This document shows positions 9,695 to 18,786 of a DNA stretch of 64,000 bases, in pieces (position 1 is the stretch's first letter; every line of letters starts with the position of its first letter). Under the pieces are notes generated by a model. The model was not told where the DNA came from. It saw only the letters and a list, made by a program, of their open reading frames with translations, and made no database searches. Position numbers and translations under genes: made by a program. Origin of the DNA: Desulfobacteraceae bacterium (GTDB lineage Bacteria > Desulfobacterota > DSM-4660 > Desulfatiglandales > Desulfatiglandaceae); assembly GCA_030613055.1 (NCBI GenBank), contig JAUWMR010000003.1, positions 81,792 to 145,791 on the forward strand, given 5' to 3'.

Positions 9695-11428
9695 TTATGC
9701 CGCTGTTTCTGCCACAGCCTCTTCCTTACCGTAAACATCTTTAAATACGATCACACTTTCGATAATCATCCAGATCTCAAGGACAAAGACCGCCAGCCCT
9801 ATTATGAAGAGGAGCCAGTTGGAGCTGCTATAGTATCTCTGGATGTTGATGACCATGGCCCATCCGGTCATTATGATCATAAACACCATGGGTATGCCGG
9901 TGTATGCAATGCTTATCTTGCGACGCGCCAGATAGATGGTGATTACCAAAAGAGCCAGGCCTGCCAAGAGCTGGTTTATCGATCCGAACAGGGGCCATAG
10001 CTTCAGGGCGCCCTTGCCGCTCCCGTCATAAAATGCCAATAGCACGGCGGTAATAACGGCAAATGCAGTAGCTGCCTGTCGCCCTGTCAAGGGCTTAAAG
10101 TTACAGGCTGAGGAAAGCTCCACTACCACATAACGCTGGATACGGGTGGCCGAATCGAGCGTGGTGGCTGCAAAGGACACAACGAAGACCGCCATGACGG
10201 CAAGTGTTATGTTGGCAGGGATACCTAAGCTCTGAATCATATTTGAAGCGCCCTGGACAAAGACTCGGAGATAGTTGCCCAAGCCTCCAACGGAACCCCA
10301 GTCTGCGTAGTGGTGGTTAAAGGCCGCAACACCTGTAAAAAACTCGCCTCCCTTTCCAGTAAATCCCATTCCAATCCCGGCGGCAACCGCCACGATGACC
10401 AGCGTGGCCAGAGTGCCCTCCATCAACATGCTCCCGTACCCGATAAACAGGGAGTCGCTTTCTGACCTACATTGTTTTGACGAGGTCCCGGAACTGACCA
10501 GGCTGTGAAACCCGGAAATGGCCCCACAGGCGATCACCACAAAGAGGAAAGGCCAGACAGGCGGCGCACCCTTTACCGCGAAGTTGACAGCCGGCGCTAC
10601 GATCGGTGGATGTGCCACAATCACGCCCAGGGTCATCAATACCAATGCAATCACGAGCTGGTGAGAGTTAATAAAGTCCCTGGGTTGAAGCAGTGTCTGT
10701 ACGGGCAGGCTTGAAGCCAGCCAGGCATCAAGTAATATAACAATGACGATCCAGGCGATCAGGGCCTGCTTGCCGGTGATGCCGAATATGACTGTAAAAT
10801 CAATCGGGACATAGGCCCCGATAACCACCGTAATATACATGAGAATCACGGCGACAATGCTGAGTCCCCATTCGTTTTTTCCCTTTTTGTAGACCATGTG
10901 CCCAAGCCAAAGGGCGAGCACGATCTCAAACCAGACAGGGATAACAGCTATTGGATACATGGTGAATAGGATAGCAACGACGAGGCCAAAAATAGCGATC
11001 ACGATCCACAGTTCAAAGAAGATGATCAGCAGGAAAAGAGTTCTAACCCTCTTATTGACGACATCAGAGGCCAGTTCGCCAATGGATTTACCCTGAGATC
11101 TTAGGGATACCACCAGGGCGCCAAAATCATGGATCGCCCCGAAAAAGATGGAACCGAAAAAGACCCAGATGACGGCCGGGACCCAGCCCCATATAATGGC
11201 AATGGCCGGTCCTCCGATGGGGCCCAAACCTGCTATAGATGTAAAGTGGTGACCAAAAAGGACATGTTTCTTGGTAGGGACAAAATCGTGGCCATCCTGA
11301 AGCTCTGTGCTTGGACAGACAACGTCAGGTTTCAGTTTGAAGATCTTGCGGGCTATAAATTTTCCATAGGTATGGTAGGCTACAAAATATCCTACCATCA
11401 TAAGCAATGCCAGAACCAATGAATTCAT
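9695..11428 (-). CDS. cstA: CstA-family carbon starvation protein (peptide/pyruvate carrier)
   Basis: Integral membrane carrier of the CstA family, whose members import peptides or pyruvate under carbon limitation. It has about 577 residues with some 15 hydrophobic segments. Family marks visible are GPIGGPAIAIIWGWVPAVIW and GFHSLVSSGTSSKQ near residue 300 plus the conserved TTLDSATRIQRY. I start at the ATG at 11428 because AAAGGAGT lies directly before it; an in-frame GTG at 11455 has no such site. It is of the short type, with no LytS/LytR-like regulator next to it. Confidence 0.9.
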   Translation of the reverse strand: MNSLVLALLMMVGYFVAYHTYGKFIARKIFKLKPDVVCPSTELQDGHDFVPTKKHVLFGHHFTSIAGLGPIGGPAIAIIWGWVPAVIWVFFGSIFFGAIHDFGALVVSLRSQGKSIGELASDVVNKRVRTLFLLIIFFELWIVIAIFGLVVAILFTMYPIAVIPVWFEIVLALWLGHMVYKKGKNEWGLSIVAVILMYITVVIGAYVPIDFTVIFGITGKQALIAWIVIVILLDAWLASSLPVQTLLQPRDFINSHQLVIALVLMTLGVIVAHPPIVAPAVNFAVKGAPPVWPFLFVVIACGAISGFHSLVSSGTSSKQCRSESDSLFIGYGSMLMEGTLATLVIVAVAAGIGMGFTGKGGEFFTGVAAFNHHYADWGSVGGLGNYLRVFVQGASNMIQSLGIPANITLAVMAVFVVSFAATTLDSATRIQRYVVVELSSACNFKPLTGRQAATAFAVITAVLLAFYDGSGKGALKLWPLFGSINQLLAGLALLVITIYLARRKISIAYTGIPMVFMIIMTGWAMVINIQRYYSSSNWLLFIIGLAVFVLEIWMIIESVIVFKDVYGKEEAVAETAA

Positions 11429-11554
11429 AACAATACTCCTTTCTGACTCCTGCACGGGAAAGTCATATGGCTTTGTTACAAGCTACAATACCTCCTAAAT
11501 TCTTCGGTTCACCTCCTTCCGCTAATGCCTCATTTTATTATTATATCGTTATAT

Positions 11555-11587
11555 CCGGGCAAAACTCAGTCCTTGAGTTCAGCCCGG
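11555..11587 (-). other. Strong hairpin in the presumed leader of the cstA-like gene
   Basis: CCGGGC/GCCCGG pairs outside and AACTCA/TGAGTT inside, with a 2/2 internal loop and a 5-nt top loop. It lies about 130 bp before the cstA start on its coding strand. The neighbouring 11600-11650 stretch also shows GAGG/CCTC pairing. The 338-bp gap (11429-11766) has no credible gene. I do not recognise a known riboswitch or small RNA. Confidence 0.35.
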
Positions 11588-11766
11588 GACGCAAGAGGCT
11601 CTCAAAAGTTCGGGACCAAGATAGAGTTCTCCTCCCGCATTATTGTCGGGACTATTACCATCTGAGCAGCAATTTGTCAACTTTAATAAAGATGCTTGAA
11701 TAAAACTCAAATAAAGATTAGTTTAAGATACTTAAATAGACATCTTTGAATTGAGCCGTCGTTCGT

Positions 11767-12114
11767 ATGGAGCAAGGCGGGGCCCCTTACCTCGGACCGA
11801 TCACTATTGTTTTCCTTTGGCCATTAAGTATTTTTATCTATAATAAAAAATTTATAGAAGAACGAGGCATCAAAGATGTGACCTTCAACTTAACAGTTGT
11901 GGAGCCTGCGGGATGCTCCCTGGGCATTGCTAAAGAGATAGAACCCGTGTACGAGGCGGTTAAGGATGCATCAAATTACTGGTATTTCCAGGTTGAGGGG
12001 TTACACGTATTTGTCTCCCGGGAAATCAAGATATTGGGCCCTTTGACCATCACAACCGAAGGCCTCTGGAAAATAAAACGACTGGCACTTAGGGGTGCGA
12101 CGGTTCCGCTTTAA
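11767..12114 (+). CDS. Small hypothetical protein, weakly IscA/HesB or CC/Se-motif-like
   Basis: A 115-residue open frame ending just before the AmpG-like gene. The part from residue 30 on (FIEERGIKDVTFNLTVVE, GLHVFVSREI, GLWKIKRLALRG) has the strand pattern I associate with small HesB-like CC/Se-motif proteins, but only one Cys (PAGCSLG) is present where that family has two residues. The first 28 residues may not be translated, since no good ribosome binding site precedes the ATG at 11767. Function unknown; the family link is from memory and weak. Confidence 0.4.
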   Translation: MEQGGAPYLGPITIVFLWPLSIFIYNKKFIEERGIKDVTFNLTVVEPAGCSLGIAKEIEPVYEAVKDASNYWYFQVEGLHVFVSREIKILGPLTITTEGLWKIKRLALRGATVPL

Positions 12115-12209
12115 TGGCACTGAAAAGCCGAGGATAGAAGCTTTTTGACCACAACAATCGGCCATCCCATAATATTTTCCCCGCGCGCTGAAAACAGGGC
12201 AAGGCATAC

Positions 12210-13469
12210 ATGAAGTCTGAAGAGAAAAAAAACATGCTCAAGGTAATTCTGAGCGGCCGCATGCTGGTGGCCCTTCTGATGGGTTTTGCCTGTGGCCTGC
12301 CCCTTCTTCTGACCATCAGCGTATTGCAGGCCTGGATGAAAGAAGAAGGGGTAGACCTGGCCATGATCGGGATGATGGCCTTAGTGGGTCTTCCTTATAC
12401 CTTGAAGTTTCTCTGGGCCCCATTTATGGACCGTTTCACACTGCCTTTTTTAGGCCGCAGAAGGGGATGGCTGCTAATAGCTCAGATAGCATTAATTTTT
12501 TCTATTGGGGGGCTGGGTTTTACCGATCCGGCTAATAACCCGTGGATGCTGGCATTTGCGGCATTTTTGGTGACCTTTTTCAGCGCCTCCCAGGACATTG
12601 TTGTAGACGCCTACCGGAGAGAAGACTTTTCTGATGAGGAACTTGGGCTTGCCTCTTCACTATATATCAATGGGTACCGGGTGGGGATGCTTCTGGCCTC
12701 CGGGGGCGGCCTTATCATGGCAGACCATATGCCGTTCTCTTTTGTTTATCTGATCATGGCGGCCTGCATGCTGCCCGGTCTTCTTACTACGCTCCTGGCC
12801 CATGAGCCAAAAATTACACACGGAACGCCCCAGACCATGCGGGAGGCTGTTGTTGATCCGTTGGTGGAGTATTTTAGCCGGCAGGGTGCGCTGTGGATCC
12901 TGGCCTTCATCCTTTTCTATAAAATCGGAGACACTATGGCCAGCGCCATGACAATCCCTTTTTATCTTGATATCGGGTTTTCAAAAACTGAAATCGGTGC
13001 GGTCGTAAAATTGTTCGGCTTCTGGGCAACCATCGCCGGGGCCCTGACAGGCGGGGTGCTTATGCTCCGGCTGGGCATCAACCGTTCTTTGTGGGTGTTT
13101 GGTTTTCTCCAGGCAATATCGACTGCATGTTTCGCCATTTTAGCGCGCATAGGGTACAGTGTCGCAGCCCTGTCCGGTGTGATTGCCTTTGAGAATCTGA
13201 GCAGCGGCATGGGGACCGCGGCCTATGCGGCGTTTATGGCCAGCATTACAAACAGGAAGTTCACTGCCACGCAGTACGCACTGTTAACAAGCCTTATGGG
13301 CATCCCCAGGGTATTTGCCTCGGCCCCCACCGGCTTTTTTGCGAAAAATTTGGGCTGGGAAAGTTTCTTCATTGCATGTACGCTGATTGCCATTCCCGGG
13401 ATGCTGCTGCTTCTGAAATTCGCGCCGTGGAATTTACAACAGGTGACAGAACAAAAAATGATTCATTAG
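12210..13469 (+). CDS. AmpG-like MFS permease
   Basis: A 12-TM major facilitator of the AmpG/PAT family. E. coli AmpG imports anhydro-muropeptides in cell-wall recycling. The hallmark is the loop after TM2, FLWAPFMDRFTLPFLGRRRG, and the SASQDIVVDAYRRE segment near residue 130, which is strongly conserved in AmpG. 419 residues is normal. An alternative start is the ATG at 12234. No other cell-wall recycling gene is adjacent, so the substrate is inferred from the family only. Confidence 0.85.
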   Translation: MKSEEKKNMLKVILSGRMLVALLMGFACGLPLLLTISVLQAWMKEEGVDLAMIGMMALVGLPYTLKFLWAPFMDRFTLPFLGRRRGWLLIAQIALIFSIGGLGFTDPANNPWMLAFAAFLVTFFSASQDIVVDAYRREDFSDEELGLASSLYINGYRVGMLLASGGGLIMADHMPFSFVYLIMAACMLPGLLTTLLAHEPKITHGTPQTMREAVVDPLVEYFSRQGALWILAFILFYKIGDTMASAMTIPFYLDIGFSKTEIGAVVKLFGFWATIAGALTGGVLMLRLGINRSLWVFGFLQAISTACFAILARIGYSVAALSGVIAFENLSSGMGTAAYAAFMASITNRKFTATQYALLTSLMGIPRVFASAPTGFFAKNLGWESFFIACTLIAIPGMLLLLKFAPWNLQQVTEQKMIH

Positions 13470-13571
13470 AAGGAGATATTTGGATCAATTGATTTGTCTT
13501 TTCTATAATATTTGATACTATCCGCAGGGAATCAAATAACAGATGTCCATAAGATTTTGAGGTCAATTAAA

Positions 13572-14465
13572 GTGTTTCAAAAAAACAGAAAGATAAAAGT
13601 GGGACGAAATGATCCTTGCCCTTGCGGAAGCGGGCTTAAATATAAGAAGTGCTGTATTGGAAAAGGGGACGTGTCTTCAATGAAGCTCAAGGATCTGTAT
13701 TATGAAAAACACAGGATCCGGCTAAAAGGAAAGATGGATATTGAAGGTCTCAAAAAGGCCGGACGTGTGGCCCTGGCAACACTCGATCTGGTGGAGGCGG
13801 AGATACGGCCTGGTTTAGCCACTGAAAAAATCAACACTCTGGTTCATGAATTTACCATCAAAAACAACGCGACCTCTGCGCCGTTAAACTACCGTGGTTT
13901 TCCCAAGAGCGTCTGCGTTTCCGTAAATGAAGTGATCTGTCATGGCATCCCGGGGGAAAGGGTGTTGAAGGACGGTGATATTGTAAATGTGGATGTCACT
14001 CCTATTCTGAACGGATATTACGCGGATGTTAGTAAGACATTTTTCGTTGGAAATCCAGGGCCTGATGCGCGGAAGATAATGAGGGTTGCAAGGGAAAGCC
14101 TGAAAAAGGGCATGTCCATGGTGCATCCAGGCAATACTGTCGGGGACATAGGCTGGGCAATCCAGAAATACGCGGAAGAAGAAGGATGCTCGGTTGTCAG
14201 GGAATTTGTTGGCCACGGAGTAGGGTTTGAATTTCATGAACCCCCCCAGGTCCCTCATTACGGGAGAAAAGGTAAAGGTATTGCCCTGGTTCCTGGCATG
14301 GTCTTCACGATTGAACCTATGATCAATTTAGGTAAAAGCCATCTTCGAGTATTGGAAGACAACTGGACTGCCGTCACGGCTGACGGTTCTCTTTCTGCCC
14401 AGTTCGAACAAACCGTTCTTGTAACGGAAAACGGTTTTGAAAGCCTTACCCCGTTTGACTTATAG
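13572..14465 (+). CDS. map: Type I methionine aminopeptidase with N-terminal SEC-C zinc motif
   Basis: Removes the initiator Met from new proteins. The N-terminus carries a SEC-C motif ([18 protein letters not shown]), a zinc-binding extension found in a subset of bacterial enzymes. The catalytic domain shows the five metal ligands: two Asp in [17 protein letters not shown], His in [12 protein letters not shown], Glu in FTIEPMI and Glu in AQFEQTV. I place the start at the GTG at 13572 because GAGGTC stands 8 bp upstream; an in-frame TTG at 13512 lacks a site. The stop overlaps the queG start by one base. Confidence 0.9.
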   Translation: MFQKNRKIKVGRNDPCPCGSGLKYKKCCIGKGDVSSMKLKDLYYEKHRIRLKGKMDIEGLKKAGRVALATLDLVEAEIRPGLATEKINTLVHEFTIKNNATSAPLNYRGFPKSVCVSVNEVICHGIPGERVLKDGDIVNVDVTPILNGYYADVSKTFFVGNPGPDARKIMRVARESLKKGMSMVHPGNTVGDIGWAIQKYAEEEGCSVVREFVGHGVGFEFHEPPQVPHYGRKGKGIALVPGMVFTIEPMINLGKSHLRVLEDNWTAVTADGSLSAQFEQTVLVTENGFESLTPFDL

Positions 14466-15448
14466 TGGAAATGGAACCACACAGGAGCCAGGAGCAGGAA
14501 TTCAGTACGCGGAATAACGGTGAACCTTCAACTGACAATCTGATTTCCGCCTTAAAAGATGAGGCCAAAGGCCTCGGATTTATTGCCGTGGGTTTTTCCC
14601 GGTCCGGGAAGGCCCTTTTTTTTGACAAATTCCGTTCATGGGTTGCCGCCGGAAAACATAGAGAAATGGCCTGGCTTGAGCGACATCAAGAGTTAAGGGA
14701 GGACCCATCTAAGTTACTCGACGGTTGCATGACCGTTATTTCACTTGCATACCCGTATTCTTCCAGCAAACCCTGTTCTCCTGACGGTTATACGGCGTCA
14801 AGATATACAGAGGGCAAAACCACTGACTATCATAATCGCTTAAATACCCTGTCCCGGAACCTTGAACGCACCCTTGTCAAATGGTACCCGGGAAGCACCA
14901 TAAGAATCTGCGTTGATTCCGCACCAATTCTCGAGCGAAGTTTTGCCTTTGCTTCGGGTATCGGATTTATAGGTAAAAATAATATGCTCATTATACCTGG
15001 TTTCGGATCATACTTTTTTCTTGTCGAGATCCTTATCACTGTTCCTTTACCATTTAAACAAGCCACGCTTATGGATAACCAATGCGGGTCATGCACGCGA
15101 TGTATGGATGCCTGTCCTACAGGTGCCCTTGAGAAGCCCTTCTTAATAAACGCCTCTAAATGTCTTTCCTACCTGAGCATAGAATATCATGGAGCGGTGA
15201 ACAACCGGACCGGGAGTATGATGGGTAATTGTTTTTTCGGCTGCGACGTATGTCAGGAGGTTTGTCCGTTTAACGAAGATGTGTCATCAAAAAAGGTTCT
15301 GCTGCCTTCAACAGAAGAAATCTTGGAGATGGACGAGAAAAGTTTCAAGTCGGAATTCGGGAAAACAGCCTTTGCCCGGGCCGGACTGGAGAAACTGAAA
15401 GGCAATATCCGGGCAGTCAGGCCAGGGACTGCCAGTTACAAGATCTGA
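14465..15448 (+). CDS. queG: Epoxyqueuosine reductase
   Basis: Cobalamin- and [4Fe-4S]-dependent enzyme for the last step of queuosine synthesis in tRNA. Two cluster motifs are clear: CGSCTRCMDACPTGAL with a later Cys (SKCLSY), and CFFGCDVCQEVCPFN. SGIGFIGKNNMLI and the Asp-containing CVDSAPILERSFA segment are typical of the family. Length 327 residues, slightly short at the C-terminus (no HEAT-like extension). The GTG start overlaps the map stop by one base; an ATG two codons later is an alternative. Confidence 0.92.
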   Translation: MEMEPHRSQEQEFSTRNNGEPSTDNLISALKDEAKGLGFIAVGFSRSGKALFFDKFRSWVAAGKHREMAWLERHQELREDPSKLLDGCMTVISLAYPYSSSKPCSPDGYTASRYTEGKTTDYHNRLNTLSRNLERTLVKWYPGSTIRICVDSAPILERSFAFASGIGFIGKNNMLIIPGFGSYFFLVEILITVPLPFKQATLMDNQCGSCTRCMDACPTGALEKPFLINASKCLSYLSIEYHGAVNNRTGSMMGNCFFGCDVCQEVCPFNEDVSSKKVLLPSTEEILEMDEKSFKSEFGKTAFARAGLEKLKGNIRAVRPGTASYKI

Positions 15449-15478
15449 TTGTCAAATAAAAGACCTGCCCTCTATTCC

Positions 15479-16738
15479 TTAGAAATAATAGCGTACCTCA
15501 ATATTCACTGAGTATGGATACAACCCGAATTCGCTTCTGATTTCAGAAGCTTTTGGTTTTCTACCAATGGGCGCACCGAGATTGATTGCAACTTCGGCTT
15601 CATCGGATAAGGAGTAGACCGCGTTAATTGACAACAAATAGGAATAGTCGGTCAGATTGGCAATTGCCAACATTTCTGCGTTTAGCAGCGGTGTGAATTC
15701 ATAGCTGGCACCGAGAGCGGTGTAGTTGCGACCCAGATAGGCATTCTCCCCCGGTGCAGCAGTGGATACAGCACCATAGCCCAAACGGTCGCTGGCGCCA
15801 CCGCCGTGATAAAACTGCTCGAGCCTTAAGGTCAGGCTGTTCTCCCAGCGGTGTTCGATACCTGCTGACAGTTCCGGGTATGTGCCCCGTTTTGAATCAT
15901 CAGGATCGTAGGAATGGCCTTCGGCGCGCACGCCTAACCATTGAAACAGCTCACCCTGCAGGGAACCGCCGATCACGTTGGCCTCACGAATTACACCGCC
16001 AAACAGTGCCAGATCAAAGTCAAATAAAACAGTGGAGATTCGTCCAACGTATGAAGAACGGTTAGTGTCGGGTTCGTTGCTCCAGCCGGTTTCACTAACA
16101 AGGTCGCGTTTATAACCGAGCACGCCAATCAATGACATCTGGGAAAGATTGCCAAGCCGCACGCCAGCGCGGACAGCGTCGACGCCTGGTTTGTATACGC
16201 GATAAAACGCCTGGGCCGCGAAAGGGGCGAAGAAATCGTTGGGCGTAAAATAGAACGTGGTCGCCAGATTTACGGGTTGACGCCCTATGATAAGGTCGAG
16301 ACGATCCCGCGACCAGCGGATGTTTGCCCTGTCTATCGCGAGGTGTACATATTCGTCGTCGCTGAAACTCCACTCCAGGCCGGCGCTGCGCTCAACATCA
16401 AAGGAAGTGCCCAGACCTGTCTGACGGGACGCCAAAGAGGAAAGGATCCATGTCTGGTAGGCGTTCAACTCCAGGCCGAAATGTTGACCGGCCTGTGCCT
16501 CCATAATCAGGCGGGCGACTGCACCTGCTCCGGTATCAGATCTGTCTTGATAGAAAAAACCCCTTTCCGGGTTTTCGCAGGCACTCCCGAATCCCCGGAT
16601 CAAGCCGCGTAAATCCAGGGATCCATCTTCGGCCTGCCATTCAAAAAAGGCCCTTGCCGGGACATTCAATAATGTAAATAGAAGCGTCGCGCTGAAGAAC
16701 AAGGCGAGGATTGCCCTTGTGGTTGCATTGTGCTTCAA
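15479..16738 (-). CDS. Outer-membrane beta-barrel protein
   Basis: A 419-residue exported protein. It has a signal peptide with cleavage expected after ARA near residue 30, then alternating amphipathic strands throughout, and ends in VEVRYYF-like residues with a terminal Phe, the mark of BAM-inserted barrels. No porin family is recognisable. It starts with TTG, and the start overlaps the TGA stop of the truncated ATPase gene upstream, so both belong to one operon. This suggests a former ABC-exporter plus barrel unit (lipid or lipoprotein transport), now missing its permease. Confidence 0.75.
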   Translation of the reverse strand: MKHNATTRAILALFFSATLLFTLLNVPARAFFEWQAEDGSLDLRGLIRGFGSACENPERGFFYQDRSDTGAGAVARLIMEAQAGQHFGLELNAYQTWILSSLASRQTGLGTSFDVERSAGLEWSFSDDEYVHLAIDRANIRWSRDRLDLIIGRQPVNLATTFYFTPNDFFAPFAAQAFYRVYKPGVDAVRAGVRLGNLSQMSLIGVLGYKRDLVSETGWSNEPDTNRSSYVGRISTVLFDFDLALFGGVIREANVIGGSLQGELFQWLGVRAEGHSYDPDDSKRGTYPELSAGIEHRWENSLTLRLEQFYHGGGASDRLGYGAVSTAAPGENAYLGRNYTALGASYEFTPLLNAEMLAIANLTDYSYLLSINAVYSLSDEAEVAINLGAPIGRKPKASEIRSEFGLYPYSVNIEVRYYF

Positions 16739-17214
16739 CCGCGAACCTCATCGTTCTCTATTTTACCGTCCCGCAGGCGGATAAGGCGGTGTGCGCGATC
16801 CATCACCCGCTGGTCGTGTGTGGAAAACAAAAAGGTTATCCCATAGTCCTGGTTGAGCTGCTGCATGATATCCAGCAGGGTATCTGCCGTTGCTGAATCC
16901 ACATTTGCGGTAGGTTCGTCGGCCAGCACAATAGCAGGTCGAGTCACGATAGCCCGCGCTATTGCCACCCGCTGCTGTTGGCCTCCGGACATTTCATCGG
17001 GCCTGCGGTCTTCCAACCCATCAAGGCCAACATCTTTAAGGATAGCCATTACCCGATTCCTGCATTCGCTGGACGATACACCCTGCAACTTTAGAACGAA
17101 TTCCGCGTTTTCATATGTGGTCATTACTGGGATCAGGTTATATGCCTGGAACACAAAACCGATGCGATCCCGGCGTATGGCTGCAACCCGGGAGCGGCCG
17201 ATGGAGGCGAGTTC
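16735..17214 (-). pseudogene. 5'-truncated LolD/MacB-type ABC transporter ATPase
   Basis: The frame reads ELASIGRSRVAAIRRDRIGF into VFQAYNLIPVMTTYENA, then the ABC signature MSGGQQQRVAIARAI, Walker B AIVLADEPTANVD and the His switch FSTHDQRV. The whole N-terminus with Walker A is missing: the frame hits a stop at 17215 and similarity ends there. Beyond it lies the duplicated regulator/promoter module in the same orientation. It cannot make an active ATPase. Its 3' end overlaps the barrel gene start. Confidence 0.85.
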
Positions 17215-17236
17215 TTATCACCTTATCACCTCACCA

Positions 17237-17350
17237 TCACCCACCCTCACCAAGATATTGGAGGCACCGGCACATGGCCATCTCGATATCCAAGCTGCCG
17301 CATATCCGCACTGTTACCTGCCGGAAGAAATCGTTTTCGTCTATGATCAT
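17237..17350 (-). pseudogene. Relic of the sigma-54 activator gene start (33 codons)
   Basis: From an ATG at 17350 the minus strand reads [19 protein letters not shown] and on to CRCLQYL, nearly identical to the first 33 residues of the intact activator at 25256-26797. It then runs into unrelated GT/GA-rich sequence and a stop at 17237. It keeps the AAGGAG site. It shows that a full regulator copy probably once lay here, divergent from the beta-oxidation operon. Confidence 0.85.
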
Positions 17351-17400
17351 AATATTCTCCTTCTGGGTGGTGGCAAAGCCGGCAGATCGTTCAATCAAAG

Positions 17401-17442
17401 TGCCATATTTGGAACATTAACACACATGTGCCAAATATGGCA
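17401..17442. promoter_or_regulatory. Palindromic upstream activator site, copy 1
   Basis: TGCCATATTTGG (17401-17412) and CCAAATATGGCA (17431-17442) are perfect 12-bp inverted arms around an 18-nt centre that has its own ACAT/ATGT symmetry. It ends about 75 bp before the -24 element, the usual place for an enhancer bound by a sigma-54 activator. Confidence 0.75.
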
Positions 17443-17513
17443 ATTTCTTTTGCCATTATTGACCCTTTGAACAGGGCTACTTGCTAACAGTTTGATTTTA
17501 TTAAAATAATATC

Positions 17514-17530
17514 TTGGCATGGTTTATGCT
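17514..17530 (+). promoter_or_regulatory. Sigma-54 promoter of the second beta-oxidation operon
   Basis: TTGGCATGGTTTATGCT fits the sigma-54 consensus, with GG at 17516-17517, exactly ten bases, then GC at 17528-17529. It lies 64 bp before the first gene and is preserved in the second module copy. Confidence 0.82.
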
Positions 17531-17593
17531 TATTCAAATTATGAGCTATAAACAATTTGCTATAAGCTGGAAAAATGATGGAAGGAAAGGTTT

Positions 17594-18749
17594 ATGGATT
17601 TTGAAATCCCGGAAAACCTGCGAATGATACAGGAGACCATCCGCCGTTTTGTAAAACAGGACCTTGAACCCATCTCTCAGAAGGTGGAGGATGAGGATCA
17701 CATTCCAGAGGAGATTGTCCAGAAGATGCGTGAATTGGGCCTGTTTGGCCTCTCCATCCCCGAGGATTATGGTGGTCTGGGCTTGGGGGCGCTTGGGGAA
17801 TGCCTGGTCTATGAGGAACTGACCAAGACCAACGCCGCCTTTCGATCCCGCATCGGAACGAGCAACGGCATCGGTTCCATGGGTATCCTGCTTGACGGTA
17901 CGGAAGACCAGAAGCAAAAATACCTGCCTAAGATTGCCAGCGGGGAGTGGACTGCCTGCTTTGCCTTGTCAGAACCCGAGGCAGGTTCTGATGCGGGCAA
18001 TGTTCAGACCACAGCGGAGCGGGATGGTGAACATTTTATTATCAACGGGCTGAAGCATTTTATTACCAACGGTGATGTGGCCGATCTGGCCACAGTGATG
18101 ACCGTGACCGATAAAGAGAAGAGAACCCGGGGAGGGATTACCGCTTTTGCGGTGGAGAAAGAAACGCCCGGGTTTTACGTGGGGACCATCGAGCGCAAAA
18201 TGGGTTTGCGGGGCAAGCCACACATGCGAGCTGATCTTTGACAACTGTCGCCTCCCGGTGGAGAGCGTCATTGGCGGCGAGCCCATGATCGGTCAGGGCT
18301 TTAAAACAGCCATGCGGGTCCTTGACAAGGGCCGTCTCACCATGGGGTCATGCGCACTTGGGGCAGCTCAAAAGCTGTTGGACCTGTGTGTAGCTTACTC
18401 AAAGGAACGGGTCCAATTCGGCAAACCCATTTTTAAGTTTCAGTCAGTAGGGAATATGCTGGCAGATATGGCAACGGAAATCTACGCGGCCAGGCAGATG
18501 CTCTACCACGCGGCATGGTTGAGGGACCAGGGAAAAAAGGTGATAAAGGAGGCCTCCATGGTGAAGCTCTTTTGCACGGAAATGGGGTGCAGGGTGGCTG
18601 ACAATGCACTACAGGTCTTCGGTGGCATGGGCTACATGAAGGATTTTCCTGTTGAACGGTTTTATCGGGATCTTCGTCTATACCGGATCTACGAAGGCAC
18701 CAGCGAAATTCAACGGCTGGTGATCGCCCGCGAGTTGACAAAGGACTAA
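17594..18749 (+). pseudogene. Acyl-CoA dehydrogenase with a +1 frameshift
   Basis: Encodes a standard short acyl-CoA dehydrogenase of about 385 residues in two frames. The first 215 codons run to RKMGLRGKP; the second frame resumes at TCELIFDNCRLPVESV and ends at 18749. One extra C near 18221 (CCACACATG for CCAACATG) explains the break. All other family marks are intact, including CFALSEPEAGSDAG and IYEGTSEIQ with the catalytic Glu. It may be a recent mutation or a sequencing error. It is the first gene behind the sigma-54 promoter. RBS GGAAAGG before the ATG. Confidence 0.88.
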
Positions 18750-18786
18750 AATTTGAATCACGGATTTTCATAAAGGAGGATTATAG

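Larger units (their letters stand above)
17251..17535. repeat. 285-bp control module, copy 1
   Basis: Gapless near-identical direct repeat of 26698-26982 (constant offset 9,447 bp). It contains the activator's first codons, a 12-bp palindromic upstream site and a GG-N10-GC promoter. Similarity stops right after the promoter. Confidence 0.93.

Noticed and set aside
11467..11703. 78-codon open frame before the hypothetical gene
   Set aside because: No ribosome binding site, spans the hairpin leader of cstA, protein unlike any family.
18147..18241. Programmed +1 frameshift in the acyl-CoA dehydrogenase
   Set aside because: No slippery sequence, stop codon context or stimulatory hairpin; a simple extra base is the easier reading.
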